A stretch of DNA of 64,000 nucleotides from Psococerastis gibbosa (Eukaryota > Arthropoda > Insecta > Psocodea > Psocidae), in contig OZ020487.1 in NCBI GenBank assembly GCA_963971405.1, positions 47,961,039 to 48,025,038 on the forward strand, in the 5' to 3' direction. The notes beneath the pieces were generated by a model, which did no database searches, was not told where the DNA came from, and saw nothing but the letters and a program-made list of their open reading frames with translations. A program made the translations under genes and the position numbers. Shown here piece by piece: positions 1-9,929 of the stretch. How positions within the stretch are numbered: the stretch's first letter is position 1; every line of letters begins with the position of its first letter.

Positions 1-860
1 GTGTGTGGCCAGCTTTGTGATGGTCGAAATTTTCGATTCCGAGTTTTCAACGGATTTACACGTTTTGAGGTCCCAGGAACCCAAAAAAGTGGCTTTTACG
101 AAATGTCTGTATGTCGCTCTGTCTGTCTGTCTGTCTGTCTGTGCGTCGATTTCCGGGCAAAATACTCGGTCGATTTTGATGAAATTCGGCATGAAGGTTC
201 ACAAAAATCATACCTCGGGACTGTTTATTTTTTATTTTGGGCTAACTCAATTTGGGGGGGTTTTATTTTCCAAAAAACTCCAAAAAAACGTCTAAAAAAC
301 ATTATTTCTCAAAAACGGCTCCAACGATTTCTTTTAAATTCACATATATTGTAGTCGTTATTAATATTGACAAAATGCAAGGGGTCGGTTGCCCCTAGAT
401 ATTTTGCTTCTGGGGGTAAAAAAATAAAAATAACTAAATTTTAATGAAAAATGACTAAAAAACAATTTTTCTGCGAAACCTTGCTACTCATGATTTCTAC
501 CTTCAGGCATGTTTTAGGTGTTAAATTCGAGTAACGAAACCGGACAGATTGCTTTCCCAAAAAACTATTTGGTTTTGTGCAAAAAAGTTTTTTTTTTAAA
601 AATGATAGAAAATTCACGCTGAAATGCATTGCGTGCCCTGCCATTACTGCTGTGTGGTAATGTGTTGGTCTGACCTATCTAGAATTTACCTCACCTCCAG
701 TGAAGTCAGGTGGACAACCCCCCCCCCCCTCCCCCCGAGATATCGGAAATTTAACTAGAGGAAAATTATTTACCGCGTAGTTACTCATTTTCTCTATCTA
801 CTAATTTTGATAAATTGGAAAGCATATTCGAGGAAACTCGGACCGGTTCTTTCTTCAAGT
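1..860 (+). repeat. Dispersed repeat R1 (GTCT microsatellite family), copy 1
   Basis: Most complete left copy of a ~0.85-kb family: a lead (GGAAAGCTTTGTGATGGTCG), the block TTTTGAGGTCCCAGGAACCC, a GTCT/GTCTGT microsatellite, the block GATGAAATTCGGCATG, a TTTTGGGG...TTTTATT block, and an end near ACTCGGACCGGTTCTTT. The copy at 4362-5205 shows that the ends carry a short inverted pair (GCTTTCCAATTTATA / ATAATTTGGAAAGC), suggesting a non-autonomous DNA element. The class is uncertain. The open frames through it are repeat-driven, not genes. Confidence 0.85.
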
Positions 861-1146
861 GTACAAATTGCAATATAATTATCTTTGGAAGGGGGCCCAA
901 AGGATAAAGTAAAATAAAATAAATATACAATATAATCTTTACAACAATTTGATATGTAGGCAGACTCTGAAATATTATTCGGGTAATGGTCACAGGAGGG
1001 GATTTTGGGCAATACGCGTATTTTAGACGTTAAGGGCGATTTAAACGATTATATATTAATTTGTATACAAGGAATGGCTGTGTCGTGACGAAATTAACTT
1101 CGCAGCAGCAAAGCTAATATGAGCTATGAAAGTGGTCAGATGAAAA

Positions 1147-1422
1147 ATGTATACAAGCTTTAATGCAAGAACAAGAGACATCCACGAAAAGCTGCGAGAA
1201 AGACGACTAAGCTGGTGGGGGCACGGCGAGAGGAGGGGGGACAACGAGTTGATAAAAAGAGTGCGATCAACACCCGTACCAGGAACCAGAGCACGTGGAC
1301 GACCAAAAATCTCACTGGCGAGTAAAACATGGAAGGACCTACTAATTGCCAATCTCTCGAAGGAACAGGCCCAAGACCGGGTGACCTGGAAGCGTTGCTG
1401 TCGTGCCGCCGACCCCCCGTGA
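1147..1422 (+). pseudogene. LINE C-terminal fragment (RTE-like)
   Basis: An open frame ends in the typical tail of RTE-clade retrotransposons: RRLSWWGHGERRGDNELIKR, then GTRARGRPK, KTWKDLL, and LSKEQAQDRVTWKRCCRAAD before the stop. Only this 3' end is present; the reverse transcriptase and endonuclease are absent. It is a 5'-truncated insertion. Confidence 0.75.
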
Positions 1423-1654
1423 AGGGAAATGGCGCTGAAAAAGTAAAGTAAAAGTAAGTTTCATAAAAAGCTGCTTGTTCAACCGAATAATTGGCTTACT
1501 ACTATTACTATTCTGTAGAACTCGACTAGTACTACTGGGGGACCTATGGGCCCAAATTGTGGCCGGGATTTCGACTTCAACATCACACATGCATACATAC
1601 ATACTAATATTTTACTAGCAGTAGGTACACTTTTATAAATTATTTCCTATTTAT

Positions 1655-2235
1655 ACGTATAGTATAAGGAAAGCGTTGGGATGGTCGAAATTTTGATTTG
1701 GAGATTTTAGTGGATTTACACGTTTTAAGCAGTGGCGGCGCTACGGGGGTGCCCGAGGGGGCCTGGCCCCCTCAACAGTTTCTCCGGCCCCTCCAGGGCC
1801 CCCCCACATTTGAGATATTTTACATGTTGTTAAATTGCAGAATTAGTGAACGGTATACCTACTCCCAATGAAAAATGTTTTGTTTTTTCATTGGCCCCCC
1901 CAGATAGAAGTCATGCCCCTCCATGCCCCCCCCCGCCTTAAAATTTCTAGCGCCGCCACTGGTTTTAGGGTCCTTGTAACTGAAAAAAATGTTTTTTACG
2001 AAATACGAATGCATGAATGAACGTGTATTGAATTTATAAAAACAAACAATTTATACCCAATAATAGTAAGGCCGCACTAGTAGACCTATAACAACTCTCC
2101 CTGACCTAAAAATAAAATAAAAATGAAAAAATGCAATATAGAGGTATATCAGTCTGTTCGTTGATTCTTGGGCAAACTATTTAATAAATTTTGATGAAAT
2201 TTGGTCATACAAGTTCGCAAAAACCATATGCCTGG
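1655..2235 (+). repeat. R1 copy 2, interrupted by a MITE
   Basis: R1 sequence resumes after the MITE at 1730-1961: CACGTTTTA is split from GGGTCCTTG. The copy lacks most of the microsatellite and ends after TTTGATGAAATTTGGTCATAC. Confidence 0.8.
1730..1961. mobile_element. hAT-like MITE inserted in R1
   Basis: Terminal inverted repeats are CAGTGGCGGCGCTA and TAGCGCCGCCACTG. It is flanked by an 8-bp target duplication, GTTTTAAG (1722-1729) and GTTTTAGG (1962-1969), with one mismatch. Eight-bp duplications and CAGnGGCGG ends are typical of hAT elements. At 232 bp it has no coding capacity. Confidence 0.85.
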
Positions 2236-2289
2236 CATATCCTCGTAGAATAAAGGGTGGTGCTACACAATCAATCAATATTGACTTTT

Positions 2290-2490
2290 TGTTCTATTAC
2301 GAAGCCAGCCTAGCGGAGTTAGGGCTATAAGCCCCTCTCTCATTCAACTAGGAAGACCCGGGACCGCCTGCTTTACATGCCCTCCGATGCATGGCCAGAA
2401 ACTGTAGTAAGTGTGGGACTCGAACCAACAACCTTTCGGGGGAAAGTCGGAGCCTGTACCACTACTACATGTCCTGACAATCACGTTATT
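2290..2490 (-). mobile_element. tRNA-derived SINE S2, copy 1
   Basis: On the minus strand: AGGACATGTAGTAGTGGTAC (A-box region), then GGTTGTTGGTTCGAGTCCC (B box), a ~100-bp body with CTTTACATGCCCTCCGA-complement, and AGCCCTAACTCCGCTAGGCT. Full sequence shared with 14182-14372 and 59200-59380. Confidence 0.8.
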
Positions 2491-2499
2491 GCCCCATGA

Positions 2500-3250
2500 A
2501 TTAACCAGTAAAAACTTGTACATGAATGCTGTAATTAAAAATGAAATTGAGATGGCAATAGAAAAATGAAACTAGCAATTACTTTCGCAACATAAAGAGA
2601 GAAAATTTTGCTTGCATCGTGTATCAGGGTTACATGGAAATCAAAGCACGTTTGAATGAAATCAGATACAAAAACAATTTCGCTCAAGTCTGCCTCTGAC
2701 AAGCATGTACATTTTGTTACCTAAGGCTGCTGTAGGCTATTTTCGAACCCCCGTATTTAATGCAACAGACGTTTAATTGCGTCAGCAATTAGCCCATTGT
2801 TGATGTTGATTTAGATTTTGTTTATAAACAGTCGTAATGTTTCTTTAACTGTACCGTAATAATGACATTTTATCCCTTGTTGTCCACAGGGCACCTCACT
2901 ATTTTGTTATTACTGAGCTCGGGCGAAAGTTTAGTGTGCCTATGCACGCGCCAGTGGCGGATTTACCAATAATATGCAACTGAGGCAGATACCTACATCC
3001 GCGCGCATGTACGAGTACATTAAACATTTTTTTGTGCATATTATGTAAAAAAAAATAAAGTTATTATCAGATAATTATTGAGGAATAATTTTTAAATTTA
3101 TCCGCGCATTTCTGTTCAGTTGGTATTCCATGTAAACATGTGAACACCACCCTCCCCCCCCCCCCCCCCAACTATACATCATCCATACACAAAGTCAAAT
3201 CCCCTCTTGGCCTGTGATTAGTGCATGCAAGACCTTTCCTATTTGTAAGT
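2500..3250. other. No gene recognised
   Basis: AT-rich unique-looking sequence with a 16-C run at 3153-3169. No exon-like frame with splice signals was recognised. Confidence 0.5.
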
Positions 3251-3254
3251 AATG

Positions 3255-3560
3255 TAAGCTTTTTGATGGTAAAAATGGTCGAATTCGTGATTCAAATGGA
3301 TATATTATACACGTTTTGAACAGGAACCCAAAAAGTGGTGTTTACAAAATGTTTGTCTGTCTGTAACTCGATTTGGGGCCAAATTACTCGAAAGACTTTG
3401 ACGAAATTCAGCATGTAGGTTCACAAAAATATTGTCCAGGCTATTTTATTTTTCATTTTTTGGAAAACTTCATTGTTGGGGGTTTTATACCCTCCGAAAA
3501 CGACCACAAATGTTTTCTCTAATTGTTCTGTTTACATTTTTAACCCCAGGAATTAAGTTA
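3255..3560 (+). repeat. R1 copy 3, partial
   Basis: Contains TTTTGATGGTAAAAATGGTCG, CAGGAACCC, GTCTGTCTGT and GACGAAATTCAGCATG, then diverges. Confidence 0.7.
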
Positions 3561-3655
3561 ATACTAAACGGCATAGTAGTAAAAAAGTAAAATTTGGGCT
3601 CACACAGGCAGTCAGTACTATCCCATTTCCTATGGATTGTAGGAAGGAAACCTCC

Positions 3656-3842
3656 GCAGGTGGCAAAGTGGTAGCGTGCTTGTACTTGTGCGAGTCAATT
3701 CACACTTTGCGATCGGAGAAGTGCCGTAACTCGACACAAGTACCTATTACGAATAGGTTACTTAGTGAGGCGATTGAAGAGGTTAATGAAATACCTTCAT
3801 TAAATAGTTTGTATGTGATTAACCTTTTAAAAAACAAAAAAA
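3656..3842 (+). mobile_element. SINE-like repeat S1, copy 1
   Basis: GGTGGCAAAGTGGTAGCGTG (A-box-like), ACTTGTGCGAGTC, GCGATCGGAGAAGTGC, then GTTACTTAGTGAGGCGATTG and GATTAACCTTTTAAAAA with an A-rich tail. Seven copies are in the window. A clean B box is not seen, so tRNA ancestry is an inference. Confidence 0.7.
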
Positions 3843-3899
3843 AGTGAGTCACTGTATAATAGATTGCTTTTAGTCCATTTCAGTAGCTGTAACAAAACC

Positions 3900-4110
3900 T
3901 AGCGAGAGCTCTTCAAGAACAAGGTTAACTCAAGACAAATGGCGCAAGCACAGATGAGGGTATCAAGGTAGTGTGGAAAGGAGGATTGGGGGGGGGGGGG
4001 GGGGCATTCAATCGGCCAAAGTGACGTGACTGAAAAATATTTACACCAGCAAACATTATGTATTGCAGGTCGTGACATCCCATTCAGAGTCCTAGCCTGA
4101 GGACTGGTAG
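3900..4110 (+). repeat. Dispersed repeat R4, copy 1
   Basis: AGCGAGAGCTCTTCAAGAAC, GCATTCAATCGGCCAAAGTG, AACATTATGTATTGCAGG; matches 6408-6620 with an expanded G run at 3988-4003. Confidence 0.55.
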
Positions 4111-4295
4111 AAGCTCCTCTTTCATGACCACTGCCTCTATTTGGGATTTTGTGCTCAGCAGTTTAAAGCAAACGGAGCCCCCCCCCCCCCCTCCTTCTCC
4201 AATCTAGACGCGACATTCTTGACGCACTGCATGAGAAAGTTGGGGCACCAATCATAATGACGTCACCCGCTGGCAAAAGAGTTATTTTTCCACCA

Positions 4296-4330
4296 GTTAC
4301 CTAGCAACAGACACTTTGTTGCTAGGTAAC
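4296..4330. promoter_or_regulatory. Palindromic pair of RFX X-box-like sites
   Basis: GTTACCTAGCAAC at 4296-4308 and its exact reverse complement GTTGCTAGGTAAC at 4318-4330. Each fits the RFX X-box form (RYYNYY, 1-3 spacer, RRNRAC). Together they form a 13-bp-stem hairpin extended by flanking CCA/TGG. No gene start is recognised nearby, so function is unproven. Confidence 0.4.
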
Positions 4331-4361
4331 CTGGTCACCCGAATGAGTAGTTTTCTTTTGC

Positions 4362-5205
4362 TTTCCAATTTATACGTAGTATAAGGAAAGCTTTGTGATG
4401 GTCGAAATTTTCGATTCCGAGATTTCAACGGATTTACTCGTTTTGAGGTCCCAGGAACCTAAAAAAGTGGTTTTTACAACATGTCTGTCTGTTCATCGAT
4501 TGTCAACTGTACTCAGCCGATGTTGATGAAATTTGGCACGTAGGTTCACAAAAATCATACCTCGAGACCATTTTTTTTATTTTGGGCTAACTCAATTTGG
4601 GGGGGCTTTATTCTCAAAAAACTAAAAAAAAACGTCTAAAAAAATTATTTCTCAAAAACAGCTCCAACGATTTATTTTAAATTCACATATATTGTAGTCG
4701 TTATTAATGTAAACAAAATACGGGGGTCACTTGTCCCTTGATAGTTTGCTTCTGGGGGCAACAAAATAAAAATAACTCAATTTTCATGAAAAATGACTAA
4801 AAAATAATTTTTCTGTGAAACCTTTCTGATGATGATTTCTACCTTCAGGTATGTTTTAGGTGTTCAATATGATAACAAAAACGGACAGGTTGCATTGCCA
4901 AAAAAATATTTGCCTCTGTGCAAAAAATTATTTTTTGAGAAATTATGGAAAATTCACGCCAAATTACGTGCCATGCGCCATTGTTACTACTGTTACAATG
5001 TATTGGTCTGTTCGTTCCAGAATATGCAATTGAGTTTTAAGGGGTTTTTAATATATTGAGGTGAACCCCCCCCCCCCCCCTCGAGGGATCTGAAATTTAA
5101 CCATAGGGAAATTATTTCCTATGAAATTACGCATGTCAATATCTACTAATTTATAATTTGGAAAGCAAGTTCGAGTAAACTCGAACCGGTTCTTTGAAAA
5201 AATAA
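4362..5205 (+). repeat. R1 copy 4, near full length
   Basis: Runs from GCTTTCCAATTTATACGTAG to ACTCGAACCGGTTCTTT, with GCTTTCCAA at the left and TTGGAAAGC near the right as a short inverted pair. Used here as the reference for the family. Confidence 0.85.
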
Positions 5206-6035
5206 CGGACTGATCTTTAAAAGTTTTTAATTGAATATTTGAATATTAAATAAGTTTAATCAAAATTAAAAAAATGTTCTCTCACTCCAATTAATTAATA
5301 CACTACCTACTAAACAAAATTTAAAAATAATAGGTTCGCGCCTCTTTATAAGCAAGCTCTAACTTGTAGTCGTTCACAAAGGACTTATTTTAAAAAACTT
5401 ATGAGAATGTAGAAGAACAGTTCTTCTACTTTAAGGTATCACATTAATGGCTTTAAGATCGATACATTATGAGAAATATGACTTTATGAAGAAAAAAAAA
5501 CGTTTGCTCTTAACATGCAGGGAGTCGGGTAATTCCTCTAACGGTAAAAACAGTTAAGTGAGTTAACCCACTATAGGGTTGGGTGGACCCGTGAACAACT
5601 TGTACGCTGAGTCTCGAACCGTGATCTTCTGGTCCCCTACTCTCTATCAACTGGACTACGTTGGTTCCCCTAGTGCTCTAAGGGCGCATTCTGACTAGTT
5701 CGGTTAGTTGGTTAGGGCGGATTTTTTCTACAATACTACCGTTAAAGTAGGTATATATTATAACTATATACCTACAACATGTATAGGCCTACGTATTCGA
5801 TACAAAATGTATATACTGTATGTATATATACAGTTCATCATATATCAATCTCCAGTAAAGCTGAGAGTTTATGGGGAAAGTTGTCCAATCGTGCATATGT
5901 TATAATAATTAAGAATATCGGTTGGTTGGTTGGAATATCGATTGGCCACATAACCGAACAATGCAAATCATATTTGATATACGAGTCAGTTTGGGTTGAC
6001 ATCAAGGGTTGAACAGACTCCTATATGTACTTGGT
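5206..6035. other. No gene recognised except S4
   Basis: AT-rich sequence, the S4 SINE at 5580-5682 and TATA-type simple sequence at 5750-5850. Short open frames are AT-driven. Confidence 0.5.
5580..5682 (-). mobile_element. tRNA-like SINE S4, copy 1
   Basis: Minus strand GGAACCAACGTAGTCCAGTTGATAGAGAG (A-box-like), CACGGTTCGAGACTC (B box), body ending GGGTCCACCCAACCC. Confidence 0.6.
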
Positions 6036-6039
6036 TAAG

Positions 6040-6405
6040 TCATGCGTCAATGGTAAGCTTGTCAATTATCGCCTGTGGCCGGTGTAGGTTGACATTGAGA
6101 ACGTATACCAGTTTGCCAATGGCCAAAAATTCATAAAGAAACAATACAAATAATGTCCGAAATCCATGGAGTCGTGGGCATTGGACAAGAGACCTATGGG
6201 CCACTATAAGTAAGCCTGGGTCCATAAAAAGTCCTTCAAAAGTTACAAAGGGTTGAACCAGTTTGTCAATGGCTAGAAATTCATTCGGAAACAATACGGA
6301 ACAATACCAATAATGTCCTGTAACCTCTGGGGTCGTTGGCAGGGCAAGGGCCACTACAAGTAGGTCCATAGAAAACCCTTCAGTAATAATGAAGGGCGCT
6401 TCCAA
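6040..6405 (+). repeat. Dispersed repeat R3 (two units)
   Basis: GTCAATGGTAAGCTTGTCAA, GTGTAGGTTGACATTGAGAA, CAGTTTGCCAATGG, AATGTCCGAAATCCATGGAG, and a second half-unit from 6245 on. Other copies: 7760-7930, 24965-25195 (reverse), 42945-43075, 43210-43400 (reverse), 56712-56885. The long minus-strand open frame here is a by-product. Confidence 0.7.
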
Positions 6406-6407
6406 AC

Positions 6408-6620
6408 TAACGAGAGCTCTTGAACAAGAACGTTAAGTCAAAATAGGGGTTGGGAATTACGAGGTTTGAGAGAGGGGCAAGCAGGTTGGGGTTCGGCATT
6501 CAATTTGCGAAAGTGTTGGGGCTACGAAATATTCATCCCCTAACACACATTATGTTTTACAGGGCACTAGGTAACTCCCTTCTCCCGCAGTCCCGCGGCT
6601 TATATAGCCCGACCTCACCC
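6408..6620 (+). repeat. Dispersed repeat R4, copy 2
   Basis: AACGAGAGCTCTTGAACAAG, GGCATTCAATTTGCGAAAGT, CACATTATGTTTTACAGGGC; follows R3 directly. Confidence 0.55.
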
Positions 6621-6624
6621 TTAA

Positions 6625-7755
6625 GACCTAATGGTGCACCCCATATGATACATCTTTTCCCGAGTCTTACTCTTAAGACGTGATGGTGTATCCCCATTTA
6701 ATGCATCTTTGATAAGTCGCTGGTATTCTCACGATGCATCGAATTGAACTTCAGTACGTGGCTTTGCAAAAACAAAGAAGGGGGGGGGGAGGAAGATATG
6801 TTCATCTTTGCAGCACACATAGATCATCATTATGTATTGTATTTTAATAGTGGTACATGTATTATTTAACACTTTTGTTCTTTTTCTTCTTATATTACAC
6901 TTCTCTCTCTAATTTTGAAGAGATAATTGATTTGCACTGACCAGCGTGGGTTTCTTTTGAATTAAATAACCCACCTGCGGCCCTACTTTGGCGATTATTT
7001 TCAATCCTAACCTGGGATTAAAAATATAAACAAGATTAGCTATGAAAGCAGAATGAAAAATGATGAATGGCCCATTGAATCACTGTCTATTGCCCTAAGA
7101 TTTGCTTTTTACCCTTTTTAGTCTAAATCATGTAGTTTAATTTTGATCAATGCTGATTTTACTATATATATTGTACTATATTATGCCATTATAATAACAT
7201 TACAACTGCGGAATCATTGATTGACTGATTCCATTGAAGTATGCCCATCTTACCAGCTTGGAATGGATCCAGAACTCGATTTTGGTGGGCCTCCAACGTC
7301 CAGCCATAAAGCCCTGCCCCCCGCTATGTCCTTTTGTCTTTCCTGAGTTAGTTGCTTCTTCTACTAACATTTTAGCATAAGGGTGGAGCACTGAAGGAGT
7401 TTTACCGCGCGGGAATGCTTCACGGAAAGTCGATATCTATACAATTGAGATATAAGAGTACATAGCCCTCATAAAATATTTCTCCGTAGCGAAAATATAC
7501 TTCGCTACTCCATCTAGGTAATAGGCATTAGTTCTGCGTCTAGTCTGCCTATAGGAAATACCCAGTTCTTAACAACTTCTTTGTTCTGTTCCAGTTTATT
7601 TATTTATTATTATTATTATTTTTTTTTAATTTTAATTTCATTTTACACTTTATTGTTTTTACCTAGAATATTATTGACTCGTTGCCATACTTGGTTAAGT
7701 TGAGCTAGCACCTGTTACAAAGTCACTAATAAGTTTGTCTGAGCTTGCTGTTTGG
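6625..7755. other. No gene recognised
   Basis: AT-rich, with a (TTA)n/(T)n patch near 7590-7640. The minus frame 7200-7391 has no family match and no splice context. Confidence 0.5.
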
Positions 7756-7759
7756 CACT

Positions 7760-7930
7760 TGTCGTCGGTGCGGGTTGACATCGAGGAGTGATCCTGCTAG
7801 CCAATGACTTGAAATTTATTCGTAAACAAAACCAATACTCTCCGAAAACCGACGGGGTCGTCGGCATGGCAAACTTGAATGGACCACACTACCAATAGGC
7901 CTATGTCCATAAAAAGCTTTTCAACATTTA
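7760..7930 (+). repeat. R3 copy
   Basis: GTCGGTGCGGGTTGACATCGA, CCAATGACTTGAAATTTATTCG, CTCTCCGAAAACCGACGGGGTCGT. Confidence 0.6.
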
Positions 7931-7984
7931 GTTAATATGGATGTACAGGATATTATTTCTGCTGTAGGTCTACAGGTAGGGTAC

Positions 7985-8204
7985 AGAGACCCAGACCAGC
8001 AAATACTAGAAGAATTGAGCACCTTGTAGTACCAAGGGCATACATAGCAAATTTTACCAAATCCTACCAATATATAGCACCAAAATTATTTAACTTACTT
8101 AATATTTGTCCTGGGTCGCTGTCAATAAATAAATTTTCCAAATTCGTCCGGGAATGGCTGATGAGACGGGAAGAGGTGGAATCTTCATTTGAAATAGTGG
8201 ACTA
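7985..8204 (+). pseudogene. LINE 3' coding fragment
   Basis: Reads RDPDQQILEELSTL in one frame and, in the homologous frame, RIEHLVVPRAYIANFTKSYQ then KFSKFVREWLMRREEVESSF before the stop. It is a diverged copy of the C-terminus of the LINE at 8617-9414. The 3' tail runs to about 8400 and ends in ATTCATTCATTCAATTCAAT. Confidence 0.7.
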
Positions 8205-8616
8205 GACTATCATGTGTTTACGAGAGATCTGTTATTAATATGTAAGTGTAGTTTAATAAGTTAAATTAAGTCTAATTGATTTTTTTTCTTTTTTTCTTTA
8301 GTTGTAGAGTAGGGTAAATTGTTGTAGGTCTTCATGTGGGGCTTTACAATTATTGTATTTAAATTGTTCTATATTTAATACATTCATTCAATTCAATATA
8401 TGCCCATTTGATTTTGGGGGAGGGCATGACACCGCTTGGTTACCTTCAGTTGCAGGGAAAAAAGAGGCAGTCGACAATTTTGCATCATCCCAAATATAAC
8501 TTTTCGTGGTCGTGAAAACATGTTTTAGCCATAAATAAGATTGTATCGTTTTTAACTTTGTAATATTTTGAATACATAGGTATTGTATTTTTAACGAGAT
8601 TATATATCTTAGTAAA

Positions 8617-9414
8617 TACAAAAAGGATTTACAACGCCTAAACACTTGGTTTCAAATGCATGGTCTGACAATAAATGTGACCAAAACCTGCTATTTCCCC
8701 TTCAATCTAAGAGCAGGATACATAGAAGAGCCACTTGAAGTTAGATGCCACGTGTATAACTGTGACTGAGAAAACCCTATTTGCCATTGCCCAGCTATCA
8801 CGAAAGCATTAACAACTAAATACCTTGGCGTCCACTTCGATAGTGACATGAAATGGAGCTGTCACATAAAATCTATAAACGGTAAATGTCGAAATTTTTT
8901 AAGACAACTGTTTTACCTTCGCACTGTCTGCCCAGAAAACATTTTAATCCAGCTATACCACTCGCTGTGTGAATCTAGGCTTGCCTATGGGATCCAAGTG
9001 TGGGGTGAGACTTACATCACTAATTTAAGGTCACTTATAGTTACGCAAAAATATATAATTAGAACAATAGCCGGAAAACCAAGGATGTGTCCATCACTTC
9101 CCCTCTTTGTGTCACTTGGTCTATTCCCGCTAAGATACCTTTACCTATACAAGACTTTAAAAATATTTTATTCCATCTGTGGCGATATGGTACAGAGACC
9201 GAGGCCAGTAAATACCAGACAAATTGAGCACTTCACAGTACATAGAGCATATACAACAATTTTTACAAAGGCCTACCAATACCTAGCGCCAAAGACATTT
9301 AATCAACTAAAATTAGGGTCTGGATCTCTGACCACAAATAAATTTTCAAAATTTATTCGAGAATGGCTGATGGGACGGGAAGAGGTGGAATCTTTGTTTC
9401 AAATTATGGATTAG
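8617..9414 (+). pseudogene. LINE reverse transcriptase C-terminal part, 5'-truncated
   Basis: Upstream of the ATG at 8848 the same frame reads LQRLNTWFQMHGLTINVTKT then KYLGVHFDSDMKWSCHI, with one internal stop near 8768. This is the thumb region of a non-LTR reverse transcriptase. It continues through SRLAYGIQVWGETYITNLRS and RPRPVNTRQIEHF to REWLMGREEVESLF and a stop at 9412. A (GATT)n tail at about 9503-9520 marks the 3' end, as in CR1/L2-like elements. The polymerase active site is missing, so the copy is dead. Confidence 0.8.
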
Positions 9415-9523
9415 AAAGACCTATTATTAGCACGTAAGTTAATGTTAGTCGTTTTTTTCAAGGGCTTAATATTATGTGTATTTGTATTTTCTAATACACC
9501 TTTTGATTGATTGATTGATTGAA

Positions 9524-9735
9524 ACACAAAAGCACGACCGGTTTTGACCTTAGGTCATCGTCAAGTGAGTCTAAAATTTAAATTAAAACAAGTAAGTCTA
9601 ATTACAAGCTTGTTGGCGGTTAGGGAATAATATTTGTTTTGTTTTTTAAAGCTTTTAATTACTAGTTTTAATTTAATTATAGGCTCACTTGACGAGGACC
9701 AATGGTAGAACCGGTACCGTAGTAGTTTTGTGTTT
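9524..9735. mobile_element. Fold-back element after the LINE tail
   Basis: AAACACAAAAGCACGACCGG...CATCGTCAAGTGAG at the left and the complementary CTCACTTGACGAGGACC...ACCGG...GTTTTGTGTTT at the right. The ACCGG..TTTTGACC..GGTCATCGTCAAG motif relates it to 33722-33835 and 40005-40163. Confidence 0.65.
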
Positions 9736-9929
9736 TACGTAATATTTACTAAGATATAATCTCGTTAAAAATATGTTTCTATAACCGTTTCGTAATAGCA
9801 ATTTATGTGTGCTGATGACTAATGAATATGCTGATATACTATTTGTACTTCCGTGCTGAGGCTGACATTTATAAACAATAAAAATATGAGAGATAACGTA
9901 CGTCGCCATCATGTTTGGGGTTATCAGTA

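Noticed and set aside
1-354. Protein with CLSVCLSVC repeats
   Set aside because: It is the translation of a GTCT microsatellite inside repeat R1; other copies have stops and frameshifts.
6040-6405. 121-residue minus-strand open frame
   Set aside because: It spans two units of dispersed repeat R3, which recurs with stops elsewhere.
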